Source: Bacteroidota bacterium
GTDB taxonomy: Bacteria > Bacteroidota > Bacteroidia > Flavobacteriales_F > PHOS-HE28
DNA length: 63,875 nt
Assembly: GCA_029573495.1 (NCBI GenBank)
Contig: JAKQEI010000160.1
Coordinates: 1-63,875 of the forward strand
Direction: 5' to 3'
Shown: positions 54,806-61,446 of the stretch, piece after piece
How the letters are laid out: every line of letters begins with the position of its first letter
How positions within the stretch are numbered: the stretch's first letter is position 1
Made by a program: the position numbers and the translations under genes
The notes under the pieces: generated by a model
The model's database searches: none
What the model was told of the DNA's origin: nothing
What the model saw: only the letters and a program-made list of their open reading frames with translations

Positions 54806-55765
54806 TCAATACCCCCCACCCCCACCCTGCCCGCGCTCGATCGGGTGCCAGGTGGTCTTCACCTCCTGCGTATCGAGGATGAAGTAAGGGCTCTGTGCCT
54901 CGCTGCCGCTCCAGTCGCTCACCTTCGGGTACACCACTCGCTTCAAGTTGCAGGTGGCTTCGCTGTCGAGCATGGTGCGCTCCTCCTTGGTGGCATCGGC
55001 TACAACGACCGCGTTGATGTCCATGTGAGCGACCAGCGGCTTGAGCAGTTCGCTGCGCAAGCCGGTGAGCAGGTTCACCACGCCGCCGGGCAGGTCGCTG
55101 GTGGCGAGCACTTCGGTGAAGGTGACGGCTGGTAATGCGTGCTTCTCGCTGGCCACCACTACGCACGTATTGCCCCCGGCGATCACCGGAGCAATGAGGC
55201 TGACGAGTTCCAACAGACCCTTGCTGCCCGCACATTGGATGCCGACCACGCCGGTAGGCTCGTACACACTGAAGTTGAAGTGCGCGCTGTTCGTGGGGTT
55301 CACGCTGCTGAAGAGCGCCTGGTACTTGTCGCACCATCCGGCGTAATGAACCCAGCGGTCGATGGCTTGCGCGACCTCCGCTTCCGCTTGTGCCTTGGTG
55401 GAGCCGTGCAACACCAGTTCATGCACGAACTGGGCACTGCGGCCTTCGAGCATCTCGCCGATGCGGTAGAGGATCTGGCTGCGGTTGAACGCACTACGCG
55501 CAGCCCATCCACCAACAGCACCGCGCGCTGCCACGACCGCATCGCGCACATCCTTGCGGCTGCTGCGGCACACGTTGGCCAGCGGCTTGCCATCCGTCCC
55601 CTTGGGCTGGTAGTACCGGCCGCTCTCGGTGCGCGGGAACTTGCCGCCGATGAAGATCTTGTAGGTCTTCATCACCGGCACACGCTCGGACTTGGAGGTG
55701 CCGTTGGCGTGGTGTCCGTTCATTTCCGCCTTGATGGTCGCGGGCTTGTTCAGGGTCTTGCTCAT
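54806..55765 (-). CDS. Short aldehyde-dehydrogenase-like protein lacking the catalytic half
   Basis: The 319 residues match only the N-terminal NAD-binding part of the ALDH superfamily: FIGGKFPRTESGRYYQ, ARSAFNRSQILYRIGEMLEG, FNFSVYEPTGVVGIQ, APVIAGGNTCVVVASEKHAL and SDLPGGVVNLLTG. Full enzymes have about 480 residues with a catalytic Cys in a G-Q-x-C motif. Here the sequence diverges after about residue 250 and ends SPYFILDTQEVKTTWHPIERG plus a glycine run. It is probably a non-catalytic paralogue. Such short ALDH-like proteins usually stand next to a full-length ALDH gene, which is missing here. Confidence 0.8.
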   Translation of the reverse strand: MSKTLNKPATIKAEMNGHHANGTSKSERVPVMKTYKIFIGGKFPRTESGRYYQPKGTDGKPLANVCRSSRKDVRDAVVAARGAVGGWAARSAFNRSQILYRIGEMLEGRSAQFVHELVLHGSTKAQAEAEVAQAIDRWVHYAGWCDKYQALFSSVNPTNSAHFNFSVYEPTGVVGIQCAGSKGLLELVSLIAPVIAGGNTCVVVASEKHALPAVTFTEVLATSDLPGGVVNLLTGLRSELLKPLVAHMDINAVVVADATKEERTMLDSEATCNLKRVVYPKVSDWSGSEAQSPYFILDTQEVKTTWHPIERGQGGGGGY

Positions 55766-55830
55766 GGTCGCTGTTCCGAAGTCAAAGCTAAGGTACCCGC
55801 CACCAAGACCAAGACCACGACCCGAACAGC

Positions 55831-57003
55831 CTATCGGGTCACGACGAAGCGCGCGATGCTGCGGCTGCCGTTGTCATCCAACACCAGCACATAGGCACCG
55901 GGTGCCAGGTCGTGAACATCGATGAATCCTGCCGAACGGCCGCGTGCGAGCACCTTCCCATCCAGCCCCATGATCCTGTAGGCTTCCTGCCCAGCCGACG
56001 AGAACCGCAGCTGGTCGGCGACCGGGTTGGGATGGATCGGACGCATCTGGTCCTGCAGCGCGGTAATGGCGGTGCTCACATCCGGACTGAAGCGCCAGAC
56101 CTCGTCCAGGATCGGCGACTGGCCATTGCCGCCGACGATGTACGCGCTATCGGCCACGGTGAACGAGACACCGTTCCTGCGCACGGGGAGCGGAAAGGAC
56201 GCCACCGGTACCCAGCTGTTGCTGGCCGCATCGTAGCGGTTGAAGTCGTTCCAGTTCTCCACGAAGTCGACGCCGCCGCCCACGTAGCCCTGGTCGCTGA
56301 TGGTGAAGGCGAAGGCCGTTCGGCGGTTATTCGTGCCGAGGTTCGCGCGTTGCTCCCAGGTGTTCGTGAGCGGGTCGTACGCATAGAAATCGCGGTAGCG
56401 CACACCGCTGCTCTCGCCGGTGCCGATGTAGCCCAAGCCACCACTGGCGAAGCCTACGGCCTGGCGGCGCGCATTGCCCGGGAAGTTGGCCCGTTGCGTC
56501 CAGGTGTCGGTCGTTGGGTCATAGGCCCAGAAGTCGTTGTACCAGATGGCGTTCGCTGCGCCGGTGCCGTAGTAGCCGATGCCGCCGATGCTGAAGGCCA
56601 CCCCCGAATTGCGCGGGTTGGCGGGCAGCGAGGCCTTCTGCTGCCAGGTGTCCGACTGCGGATAATAGGCCCAGAGGTCGTTGTAGTCGATGTCGTTCAC
56701 ATTGTCCCAGCCACACAGTACGTATCCGGTATCGCCGATGGAGAATGCGCTGGCGTATTGCCGTGCACCCCCTGGCAGAGGTGCCTTCTGCGTCCACTGA
56801 TCCGTGGTCGGTTCGTACTCCCAAAGCGCATCCGTGTTGTTGCTGCCATTGAATCCCGTGCACACGTACCCCTTGCCGTCGATGCTGAAGGCGGCCTGCG
56901 CGTACCGTTCACCCCCGGGGTGGTCATCGAGCTGCGTCCATATGCCCTGACCGAAGAGATCCACTAAGCGGAACAGAGCGAGAACGAGTGTCGTGTGGCG
57001 CAT
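55831..57003 (-). CDS. Kelch-repeat protein with T9SS type A sorting domain
   Basis: The 390-residue protein has a signal peptide (MRHTTLVLALFRLVDLFGQ). It then has about six Kelch motifs of roughly 50 residues, each with G-Y at the strand and W-x-x-x-x-x-[FL]-P: GKGYVCTGFNGSNNTDALWEY, then GIGYYGTGAANAIWYNDFWA, and so on. These form a six-bladed beta-propeller. The C-terminus (about 312-390, IHPNPVADQLRFSSAG ... GAYVLVLDDNGS) is a T9SS type A sorting domain. Probably a secreted or surface protein. Confidence 0.88.
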   Translation of the reverse strand: MRHTTLVLALFRLVDLFGQGIWTQLDDHPGGERYAQAAFSIDGKGYVCTGFNGSNNTDALWEYEPTTDQWTQKAPLPGGARQYASAFSIGDTGYVLCGWDNVNDIDYNDLWAYYPQSDTWQQKASLPANPRNSGVAFSIGGIGYYGTGAANAIWYNDFWAYDPTTDTWTQRANFPGNARRQAVGFASGGLGYIGTGESSGVRYRDFYAYDPLTNTWEQRANLGTNNRRTAFAFTISDQGYVGGGVDFVENWNDFNRYDAASNSWVPVASFPLPVRRNGVSFTVADSAYIVGGNGQSPILDEVWRFSPDVSTAITALQDQMRPIHPNPVADQLRFSSAGQEAYRIMGLDGKVLARGRSAGFIDVHDLAPGAYVLVLDDNGSRSIARFVVTR

Positions 57004-57065
57004 GATCAAGGTTCGATCACCGTAAACCGAGTTGCGAAGAAAGTATGATCGGCGCCACCCGCTCC

Positions 57066-57758
57066 TTATGCTTCCGCCCGCACGATGCCGAAATTGAACA
57101 TGGGGGTCTGGAACTTGCCGTAGAGCCGCACCCAGATCGGCAACAGTTGCTCCGTTCCACGTGCGTTGGTGATATCGCCCAGATCGATCATCTCATCTTC
57201 GTTCCAGCCGAAGGATCCGAGTAATCCGCGCACCTCGCGTTTCGCGTCGGCATCGTTGCCGCAGAGGAAGAGGTGATGTGTTCCGGGCAGGTCGCGCGGC
57301 GCGACCATCAGGAGACAGGTCAAGGTGTTGAGCCCCTTCACCACCTTCAGTTGCGGGAAGGCGCGCTGCAGCTGTTCGCCGAGCGAATCGGTATTGCACA
57401 CGCTGAGGCTCGGTGGGAAACCCTTCGAGAAGTCAAGCGGATTGCTGATGTCGAGCATCACTTTGCTGCCCAGTTCCTTCTCGCCGGCCAGGTGCAGTGC
57501 TTCCATTGCGCCGGATCCGCTGGTGGCGTTCACGAGCAGTTGTCCGTGCGCGGCGGCCTCCGCGAAAGTGCCGAGCTTCACCTTGGGATGCGCGGCCATC
57601 CATTCCTTCAGCGGCGGACGGCCCATGCCATCCTTGCCTTCACGCGCCATGCTCTGCTGCGCATCGCGTGTGCCCATCATCACCTCGTGCCCGAGGCTGT
57701 CCAGTTTCCCGGCCAAGGTCTGCCCGACCGCGCCCGTTCCGAATACACCGATCTTCAT
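57066..57758 (-). CDS. NADP-binding F420-reductase-like oxidoreductase (F420_oxidored family)
   Basis: The 230-residue protein begins MKIGVFGTGAVGQTLAGKLDSLG, a typical NAD(P) Rossmann G-x-G-x-x-G. Further segments VMMGTRDAQQ (NADPH 2'-phosphate region), LDISNPLDFSKG and VVKGLNTLTCLLM match the NADPH-dependent F420 reductase family, which is widespread also in organisms without F420. The reaction is therefore uncertain. It is divergent from an HxlR-type regulator gene across a 151-base spacer, a common arrangement for redox enzymes under HxlR control. Confidence 0.87.
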   Translation of the reverse strand: MKIGVFGTGAVGQTLAGKLDSLGHEVMMGTRDAQQSMAREGKDGMGRPPLKEWMAAHPKVKLGTFAEAAAHGQLLVNATSGSGAMEALHLAGEKELGSKVMLDISNPLDFSKGFPPSLSVCNTDSLGEQLQRAFPQLKVVKGLNTLTCLLMVAPRDLPGTHHLFLCGNDADAKREVRGLLGSFGWNEDEMIDLGDITNARGTEQLLPIWVRLYGKFQTPMFNFGIVRAEA

Positions 57759-57792
57759 TGTCGTAGCTGTTGGTTGTGTTCCTTTACCCCTG

Positions 57793-57800
57793 CAAAGTTG
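57793..57800 (-). promoter_or_regulatory. Bacteroidota -7-like element (CAACTTTG)
   Basis: On the minus strand CAACTTTG lies 34 bases before the reductase ATG at 57758. An identical octamer precedes the RibD-like gene at 61911. The TTTG core and distance suit a promoter, though the TA pair of the consensus is CA here. Confidence 0.4.
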
Positions 57801-57909
57801 ATGGGCTGCTATACCCATTACAAGTACTGTCACGAAGGATAGTAGCGGCGACGGATGCCGGTTTCAGCGGCCGCAGGGGATCACGGATCGAACACGAATT
57901 ATCAACACC

Positions 57910-58323
57910 ATGCTCATCGACGGCGACGAATACCGCATCCGCATGAACGGCCAGGTCTACCACTGCGCGCTGGACGTGACCATGGAACTGGTGGGTGGCA
58001 AGTGGAAGACCATCGTGCTGTGGTACCTGCGCAAAGACAAGAAGCGCTTCAGCGAATTGCGCAGGCTGATCCCCGGCATCACCGAGAAGATGCTCAGCAT
58101 GCAATTGCGGCAGCTTGAGAAGGATGGCTTCGTGAGCCGCACCGTGCACGCCGAAGTGCCGCCCCGCGTGGAATATGCGCTCACACCACTTGGGAAGACA
58201 CTGCTGCCCCTGCTGGAGGAGATCGCGAAGTGGGGCCGCCTGATGGGCAAGAAGTTCGGCCAGGTGGAGAAAATGGAGCGACCGATGATGAAGAAAGCCA
58301 AGCGCAAAGCAGCCGCGGCCTGA
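57910..58323 (+). CDS. HxlR-family winged-helix transcriptional regulator
   Basis: The 137-residue protein has the HxlR pattern: an N-terminal Cys (Cys18, CALDVTMELVGGKWKTIVLW), a winged helix with FSELRRLIPGITEKMLSMQL and a wing VPPRVEYALTPLGKTLLPLL, and a basic tail. Many HxlR proteins sense aldehydes or redox stress through that Cys and control the divergent gene, here the F420-reductase-like gene. The VOC gene follows 41 bases downstream and could be a second target. Confidence 0.93.
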   Translation: MLIDGDEYRIRMNGQVYHCALDVTMELVGGKWKTIVLWYLRKDKKRFSELRRLIPGITEKMLSMQLRQLEKDGFVSRTVHAEVPPRVEYALTPLGKTLLPLLEEIAKWGRLMGKKFGQVEKMERPMMKKAKRKAAAA

Positions 58324-58364
58324 CCACTGCTCCGATCTACCTTGGCGCAACACAACTCGACCTC

Positions 58365-58721
58365 ATGTCACGACACGTCACCGGCATCGGCGGGCTCTTC
58401 TTCCGCTCGGACGACCACAAGGCCTTGGCCAAGTGGTACAATGACCACTTCGGCATCAACGACGAATCGCACGGCTGGATCTGGCAGCAGGATGCCGGCC
58501 CCACGGTGTTCTCGCCCTTCAAGAAGGACACCGACTATTTCGGGAGCGACAAGCAGCAGTTCATGCTGAACCTGCGCGTGCAGGACATCGATGGCCTGCT
58601 GAAGAAGCTCGAGGCCGGCGGCGTGCGCATCGACCCCAAACGCCAGGACGAGGACTACGGCCGCTTCGCGTGGGTGTATGACCCGGAGGGGAACAAGGTG
58701 GAGCTGTGGGAGCCGAAGTAG
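58365..58721 (+). CDS. VOC-family (glyoxalase/bleomycin-resistance fold) protein
   Basis: The 118-residue protein has the two beta-alpha-beta-beta-beta modules of a vicinal-oxygen-chelate fold: VTGIGGLFFRSDDHKALAKW, then FMLNLRVQDIDGLLKKLEAGG and the C-terminal YDPEGNKVELWEPK, where the Glu is a typical metal ligand. The substrate is unknown. ATG 58365 is the obvious start. The 15 bases encoding LWEPK are repeated in frame at 59110-59124, in front of the hicB gene. Confidence 0.88.
   Translation: MSRHVTGIGGLFFRSDDHKALAKWYNDHFGINDESHGWIWQQDAGPTVFSPFKKDTDYFGSDKQQFMLNLRVQDIDGLLKKLEAGGVRIDPKRQDEDYGRFAWVYDPEGNKVELWEPK
58704..58718 (+). repeat. 15-bp direct repeat, copy 1 (end of the VOC gene)
   Basis: CTGTGGGAGCCGAAG encodes LWEPK at the VOC C-terminus. 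An exact second copy occurs at 59110-59124. The repeats flank the disrupted DUF6547 gene. Confidence 0.85.
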
Positions 58722-58731
58722 ATCTCGAACA

Positions 58732-59089
58732 ATGAGCGCAGATCAGAAGCCGCAGACCTACCGCGAAGTGATCGACGACCTCGTTCGCGTATGTCGTAAG
58801 GAACAAGGACGGATAAGTGCCGATCGCATTCGTGCCGGTGGGGAACCAGAATGCGAGTGAACAGGTGCTTCCGGAACAACATCAGTTGAACCTACTTCTA
58901 CAACGACTTTCCCCGACAGACCGGAACTGCCTGGCCGACGTTTTGGCCCGTGAGGTGGTCACCGGAGTGTTCGAAACGCTCAAGGTGCTCGAGAAGCATC
59001 GTATTGAACCATTCACTGACGGATATGAAGGCAGTCCTTACCACGACTTCGTCGGTCGTCTGAACGGATGGTCTTGGCCGAACGAATGA
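58732..59089 (+). pseudogene. DUF6547-like gene with a frameshift
   Basis: An ATG at 58732 opens MSADQKPQTYREVIDDLVRVC and stops at 58858-58860. A second frame, shifted by one base, continues with LPEQHQLNLLLQRLSPTDR, REVVTGVFETLKVLEKHRIE and ends YHDFVGRLNGWSWPNE at 59089. Joined, they match the layout I know for DUF6547 (Y-x-x-x-I-D-x-L-V start; G-x-x-[DE]-T-L; Y-[DH]-[DW]-x-x-R-x-x-G-x-x-W-P end). One surplus base near 58855-58860 explains the break. It could be a true pseudogene or a sequencing error. Its last bases overlap an in-frame ATG (59086) leading into hicB. Confidence 0.6.
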
Positions 59090-59109
59090 CGCAGTTGGAA
59101 ATTCTTGAC

Positions 59110-59124
59110 CTGTGGGAGCCGAAG
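59110..59124 (+). repeat. 15-bp direct repeat, copy 2 (before hicB)
   Basis: This is an exact copy of the 15 bases at 58704-58718, in the frame leading into hicB, encoding LWEPK again. The copies are 406 bases apart. Confidence 0.85.
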
Positions 59125-59148
59125 CAGGCCTTGCTTAACTTCGTGGGC

Positions 59149-59355
59149 ATGAAGGAGATCATCTTCGTTGTGGAAGAGTCGCCGGAAGGTGGCTACGAGG
59201 CCCGCGCTCTGGACCATTCCATCTTCACGGATGGCGATGACCTGGAACAGTTGAAAGCGAATGTGAAGGATGCCGTGGCCACGCACTTCGATGCCGATCA
59301 AATGCCCAAGGTGATCCGCCTGCACATGGTGAAGGAGATCGTGATCGCCGCATGA
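59149..59355 (+). CDS. hicB: HicB-like antitoxin
   Basis: The 68-residue protein (MKEIIFVVEESPEGGYEARA ... SIFTDGDDLEQLKANVKDAV) has the partly degraded RNase-H-like fold of HicB antitoxins. It would neutralise HicA. The frame continues upstream to ATG 59086, which would add 21 residues (MTQLEILDLWEPKQALLNFV) and couple it to the DUF6547 stop; the conserved start is at 59149. The hicA start overlaps its stop (ATGA at 59352). Confidence 0.85.
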   Translation: MKEIIFVVEESPEGGYEARALDHSIFTDGDDLEQLKANVKDAVATHFDADQMPKVIRLHMVKEIVIAA

Positions 59356-59591
59356 GGATACCGCGTGACCTCACGGGAAAGGAGCTTATCAAGGCCCTAG
59401 GCAAGCTTGGATACGAAGTGACAAGGCAGAGCGGAAGTCACATCCGGTTGACCACTTCACGCAACGGGACGCACCACGTCACCATTCCGGACCATCGGCC
59501 GATCAAGGTCGGTACGCTTTCCGGAATACTTGGTGACATCGCGACGCATCATCAAATGGCGCGAGAGGAGTTGTTGACGCTGCTCTTCTGA
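59352..59591 (+). CDS. hicA: HicA mRNA-interferase toxin
   Basis: The 79-residue protein has the HicA double-stranded-RNA-binding-like fold: TGKELIKALGKLGYEVTRQ, GSHIRLTT with the catalytic His, HHVTIPDHRPIKVGTLSGIL. HicA cleaves mRNA and is inhibited by HicB, encoded immediately upstream with a 4-base overlap. The antitoxin-first order is common in one branch of this family. All key residues are intact, so the toxin is probably active. Confidence 0.93.
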   Translation: MRIPRDLTGKELIKALGKLGYEVTRQSGSHIRLTTSRNGTHHVTIPDHRPIKVGTLSGILGDIATHHQMAREELLTLLF

Positions 59592-59604
59592 ACGGCCCGC
59601 AGGT

Positions 59605-60147
59605 ATGCGCCCCCTCCGCTTCTCCATCAACGTCACCCTGGACGGCTGCTACGACCACACCGTGGGGGTCGCGGACGAGGATCTGCACCGCAACGCGATG
59701 GAATACATCGCCGGCTGCGATGCGCTGCTCTTCGGGCGCGTGACCTATGGCATGATGGAGGAAGCGTGGCGGCTGCCCGCGTCGTGGGAGATCCCAGAGT
59801 GGATGATGCCCTTCGCAAAGACCATGGACGCGGCAAAGAAGTACGTGGTGAGCAGCACGCTGAAGGAGGTGGATTGGAACTCCGAGCTGGTGCGTGGCGA
59901 CCTGGCCACTTTCGTTCAGCACCTCAAGCAGCAGCCTGGCAAGGGGATCGGCGTGGGCGGTGTGCAGCTCGCGATGGCCTTGACGGAACTCGGCCTGATC
60001 GATGAGTACCAGATCGTGGTGCATCCGCGTATCGCCGGTCGCGGGCCGACCTTGTTCGCGGGTTTATCGAAGATGGTGGACCTGAAGCTCGTGGGTCGGG
60101 AGGAGTTCAGTTCGGGGGCGGTGGCGATGCGGTACGAGAATAGGTGA
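59605..60147 (+). CDS. RibD-C/dihydrofolate-reductase-like protein (type 1)
   Basis: The 180-residue protein has the DHFR-like fold of RibD C-terminal domains: INVTLDGCYDH, GCDALLFGRVTYGMM, KKYVVSSTLKEVDW, GIGVGGVQLAMALTELGLID and VVHPRIAGRGPTLF. Members bind NADPH. Substrates of the stand-alone bacterial forms are mostly unknown. It starts 13 bases after hicA and could be co-transcribed with it. A second, only distantly related RibD-like gene lies 1.1 kb away on the opposite strand. Confidence 0.9.
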   Translation: MRPLRFSINVTLDGCYDHTVGVADEDLHRNAMEYIAGCDALLFGRVTYGMMEEAWRLPASWEIPEWMMPFAKTMDAAKKYVVSSTLKEVDWNSELVRGDLATFVQHLKQQPGKGIGVGGVQLAMALTELGLIDEYQIVVHPRIAGRGPTLFAGLSKMVDLKLVGREEFSSGAVAMRYENR

Positions 60148-60169
60148 GGCGGTAGGTCTGTTACCTGAG

Positions 60170-60304
60170 CGTCATGCCGGAAGCCAGGCGAGCGGAGCCC
60201 GCTTGTACTGGCCATCCGGCGTCTCACAAATGCCCTGTCTCAATACCGGCATTGGTGAGACTCCGGGTCTTCGGTCGCAAAGCCTCCCTGCGCCCGGAGT
60301 GACG
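60170..60304. repeat. 135-bp hairpin element with terminal inverted repeats (MITE/REP-like)
   Basis: Ends CGTCATGCCGG (60170-60180) and CCGGAGTGACG (60294-60304) are imperfect inverted repeats. Inside are three hairpins in a row. Hairpin 1: GCCGGA/TCCGGC (60176/60215) with inner GCCAG/CTGGC and AGCGG/CCGCT. Hairpin 2: GTCTCACAAATGCC/GGCATTGGTGAGAC (60221-60234/60248-60261, 13 of 14 paired). Hairpin 3: ACTCCGGG/CCCGGAGT (60260-60267/60293-60300). It fills the gap between convergent genes and could act as a terminator. Whether it recurs in the genome cannot be seen here; CGTCATGCCG occurs again at 60812. Confidence 0.7.
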
Positions 60305-60332
60305 TTCGCAAGCGCGACGGGGCACGGTGGTA

Positions 60333-60692
60333 TCACTTCCTCAGGATCTTCTCCATCTTCTTCCCCTTGGCCAGTTCATCCACCAGCTTGTCGAGGTAGC
60401 GGATCTTCTGCATGAGCGGATCCTCGATGTCCTCCACGCGGTAGCCGCAGATCACGCCGGTGATCTTGTCCACGTTCGGGTTCAGGCGCGCCTCGGCGAA
60501 GAAGGTCCGGAAGTCGGTCTTGTCTGCGAGGATCTTCTTCAGCGCCTTGTCATCGTAGCCCGTGAGCCACGTGATCACCTCATGCAGCTCCGCCACGGTG
60601 CGGCCCTTCTTCTCCACCTTGGTGACGTAGTGCGGGTACACGCTGGCGAAGGGCATCTTGAAGACGCGCTCGTTGTTGGCTCCGGGTTTCAT
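60333..60692 (-). CDS. DUF2200 family protein
   Basis: The 119-residue protein matches DUF2200: [54 protein letters not shown] and [20 protein letters not shown]. This family has no known function; its second half resembles the uncharacterised segment of cyclin-like or DUF1801-associated proteins only vaguely. Start ATG 60692 fits family starts such as M-x-x-x-x-R-x-F-x-M-P/S-F. It is complete and lies alone between repeat elements. Confidence 0.88.
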   Translation of the reverse strand: MKPGANNERVFKMPFASVYPHYVTKVEKKGRTVAELHEVITWLTGYDDKALKKILADKTDFRTFFAEARLNPNVDKITGVICGYRVEDIEDPLMQKIRYLDKLVDELAKGKKMEKILRK

Positions 60693-60831
60693 AGCACTGC
60701 TAAGGTGGCGATCTGTCGTCAGTCTTTGTGTGCGCCGATCTGGGCCGCAGGATCCAACATTATGTCAACTAAGGGCCGGATCTGACGAACGGGACCCGGC
60801 GTACGTCATTTCGTCATGCCGACGTGCCAGA

Positions 60832-61446
60832 ATGGCCTATTTTCGGGACAAGTCGTGCGACTTACGCCGTCAGGTAAACGACTTACGCGACAAGTCGTGC
60901 GACTTACGCGGTCAGGTAAACGACTTACGTGACAAGTCGCACGACTTACGCGGTCAGGTAAACGACTTACGTGACAAGTCGTGCGACTTACGCGGTCAGG
61001 TAAACGACTTACGCGACAAGTCGTGCGACTTACGCCGTCAGGTAAGCGACTTACGCGACAAGTCGTGCGACTTACGCCGTCAGCTAAACGACTTACGTGA
61101 CAAGTCGTGCGACTTACGCGGTCAGGTAAACGACTTACGTGACAAGTCGTGCGACTTACGCCGTCAGGTAAGCGACTTACGCAGTCAGCTAAGTGACCTG
61201 GGAGGACAGATGGATGGCTCACCGGCAGGCTTCGATGGTACCACCGGTACATGCCGGATGCCCTCAGTCCCGCCTGATGCGGTAGAACCCGGCCCGCTCG
61301 CCGGGCGTGAACTGCTCACACCGGTACCCGAGCTGGGTGAGGTCCAGCCCGGCCAGCAGGGGTTCGCCCTGGCCGAGCAGCACCGGCGACACGGCCAGGT
61401 GCATCTCGTCGATCAGCTTGGCTTGCAGGTATTGGCGCACTGTTGA
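60832..61446 (+). CDS. Possible heptad coiled-coil ORF made by the minisatellite
   Basis: From ATG 60832 (MAYFRDKSCDLRRQVNDL) the array is read as 17 consecutive heptads of the form R-D-K-S-C-D-L / R-[RG]-Q-V-N-D-L, with Leu every seventh residue and Val/Ser at the other core position: a regular two-residue coiled-coil core. After the array (S-Q-L-S-D-L-G-G-Q) the frame runs on to 61446 as antisense of the RibD-like gene, which is unlikely to be functional protein. Either a recent gene birth, a fragment of a once longer coiled-coil protein, or a non-coding repeat. No promoter or ribosome site stands out. Confidence 0.25.
   Translation: MAYFRDKSCDLRRQVNDLRDKSCDLRGQVNDLRDKSHDLRGQVNDLRDKSCDLRGQVNDLRDKSCDLRRQVSDLRDKSCDLRRQLNDLRDKSCDLRGQVNDLRDKSCDLRRQVSDLRSQLSDLGGQMDGSPAGFDGTTGTCRMPSVPPDAVEPGPLAGRELLTPVPELGEVQPGQQGFALAEQHRRHGQVHLVDQLGLQVLAHC
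60847..61182. repeat. Tandem array: 8 x 42 bp (16 x 21 bp) minisatellite
   Basis: Unit GACAAGTCGTGCGACTTACG plus C, then C/G-GTCAGGTAAACGACTTACG plus C/T, repeats at exact 42-base steps from 60847, 60889, 60931, 60973, 61015, 61057, 61099 and 61141, with few substitutions. A degenerate half unit follows to about 61210. Each half is 21 bases, keeping the frame. CGACTT and AAGTCG recur, giving 6-bp hairpins across unit joints; the unit at 60931 has CAC for GTG. The flanks 60693-60846 and 61183-61263 hold no gene I can support. Confidence 0.97.

Noticed and set aside
58855..58860. Programmed ribosomal frameshift in the DUF6547 gene
   Set aside because: No slippery heptamer or downstream pseudoknot is visible at GAATGCGAGTGAAC; mutation or sequencing error is simpler.
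58817..59089. Independent gene starting with GTG at 58817
   Set aside because: The N-terminal residues MPIAFVPVGNQNASE are read in the wrong frame relative to the DUF6547-like sequence; better explained as the second half of one frameshifted gene.
60847..61182. CRISPR array
   Set aside because: Repeats are contiguous 42-bp units without unique spacers, with no cas genes nearby; it is a minisatellite.
60806..61252. Minus-strand repeat frame (VSRTTCHVSRLPD type)
   Set aside because: The minus reading lacks heptad or other structural logic, whereas the plus reading gives a regular coiled coil; if either is translated it is the plus strand.
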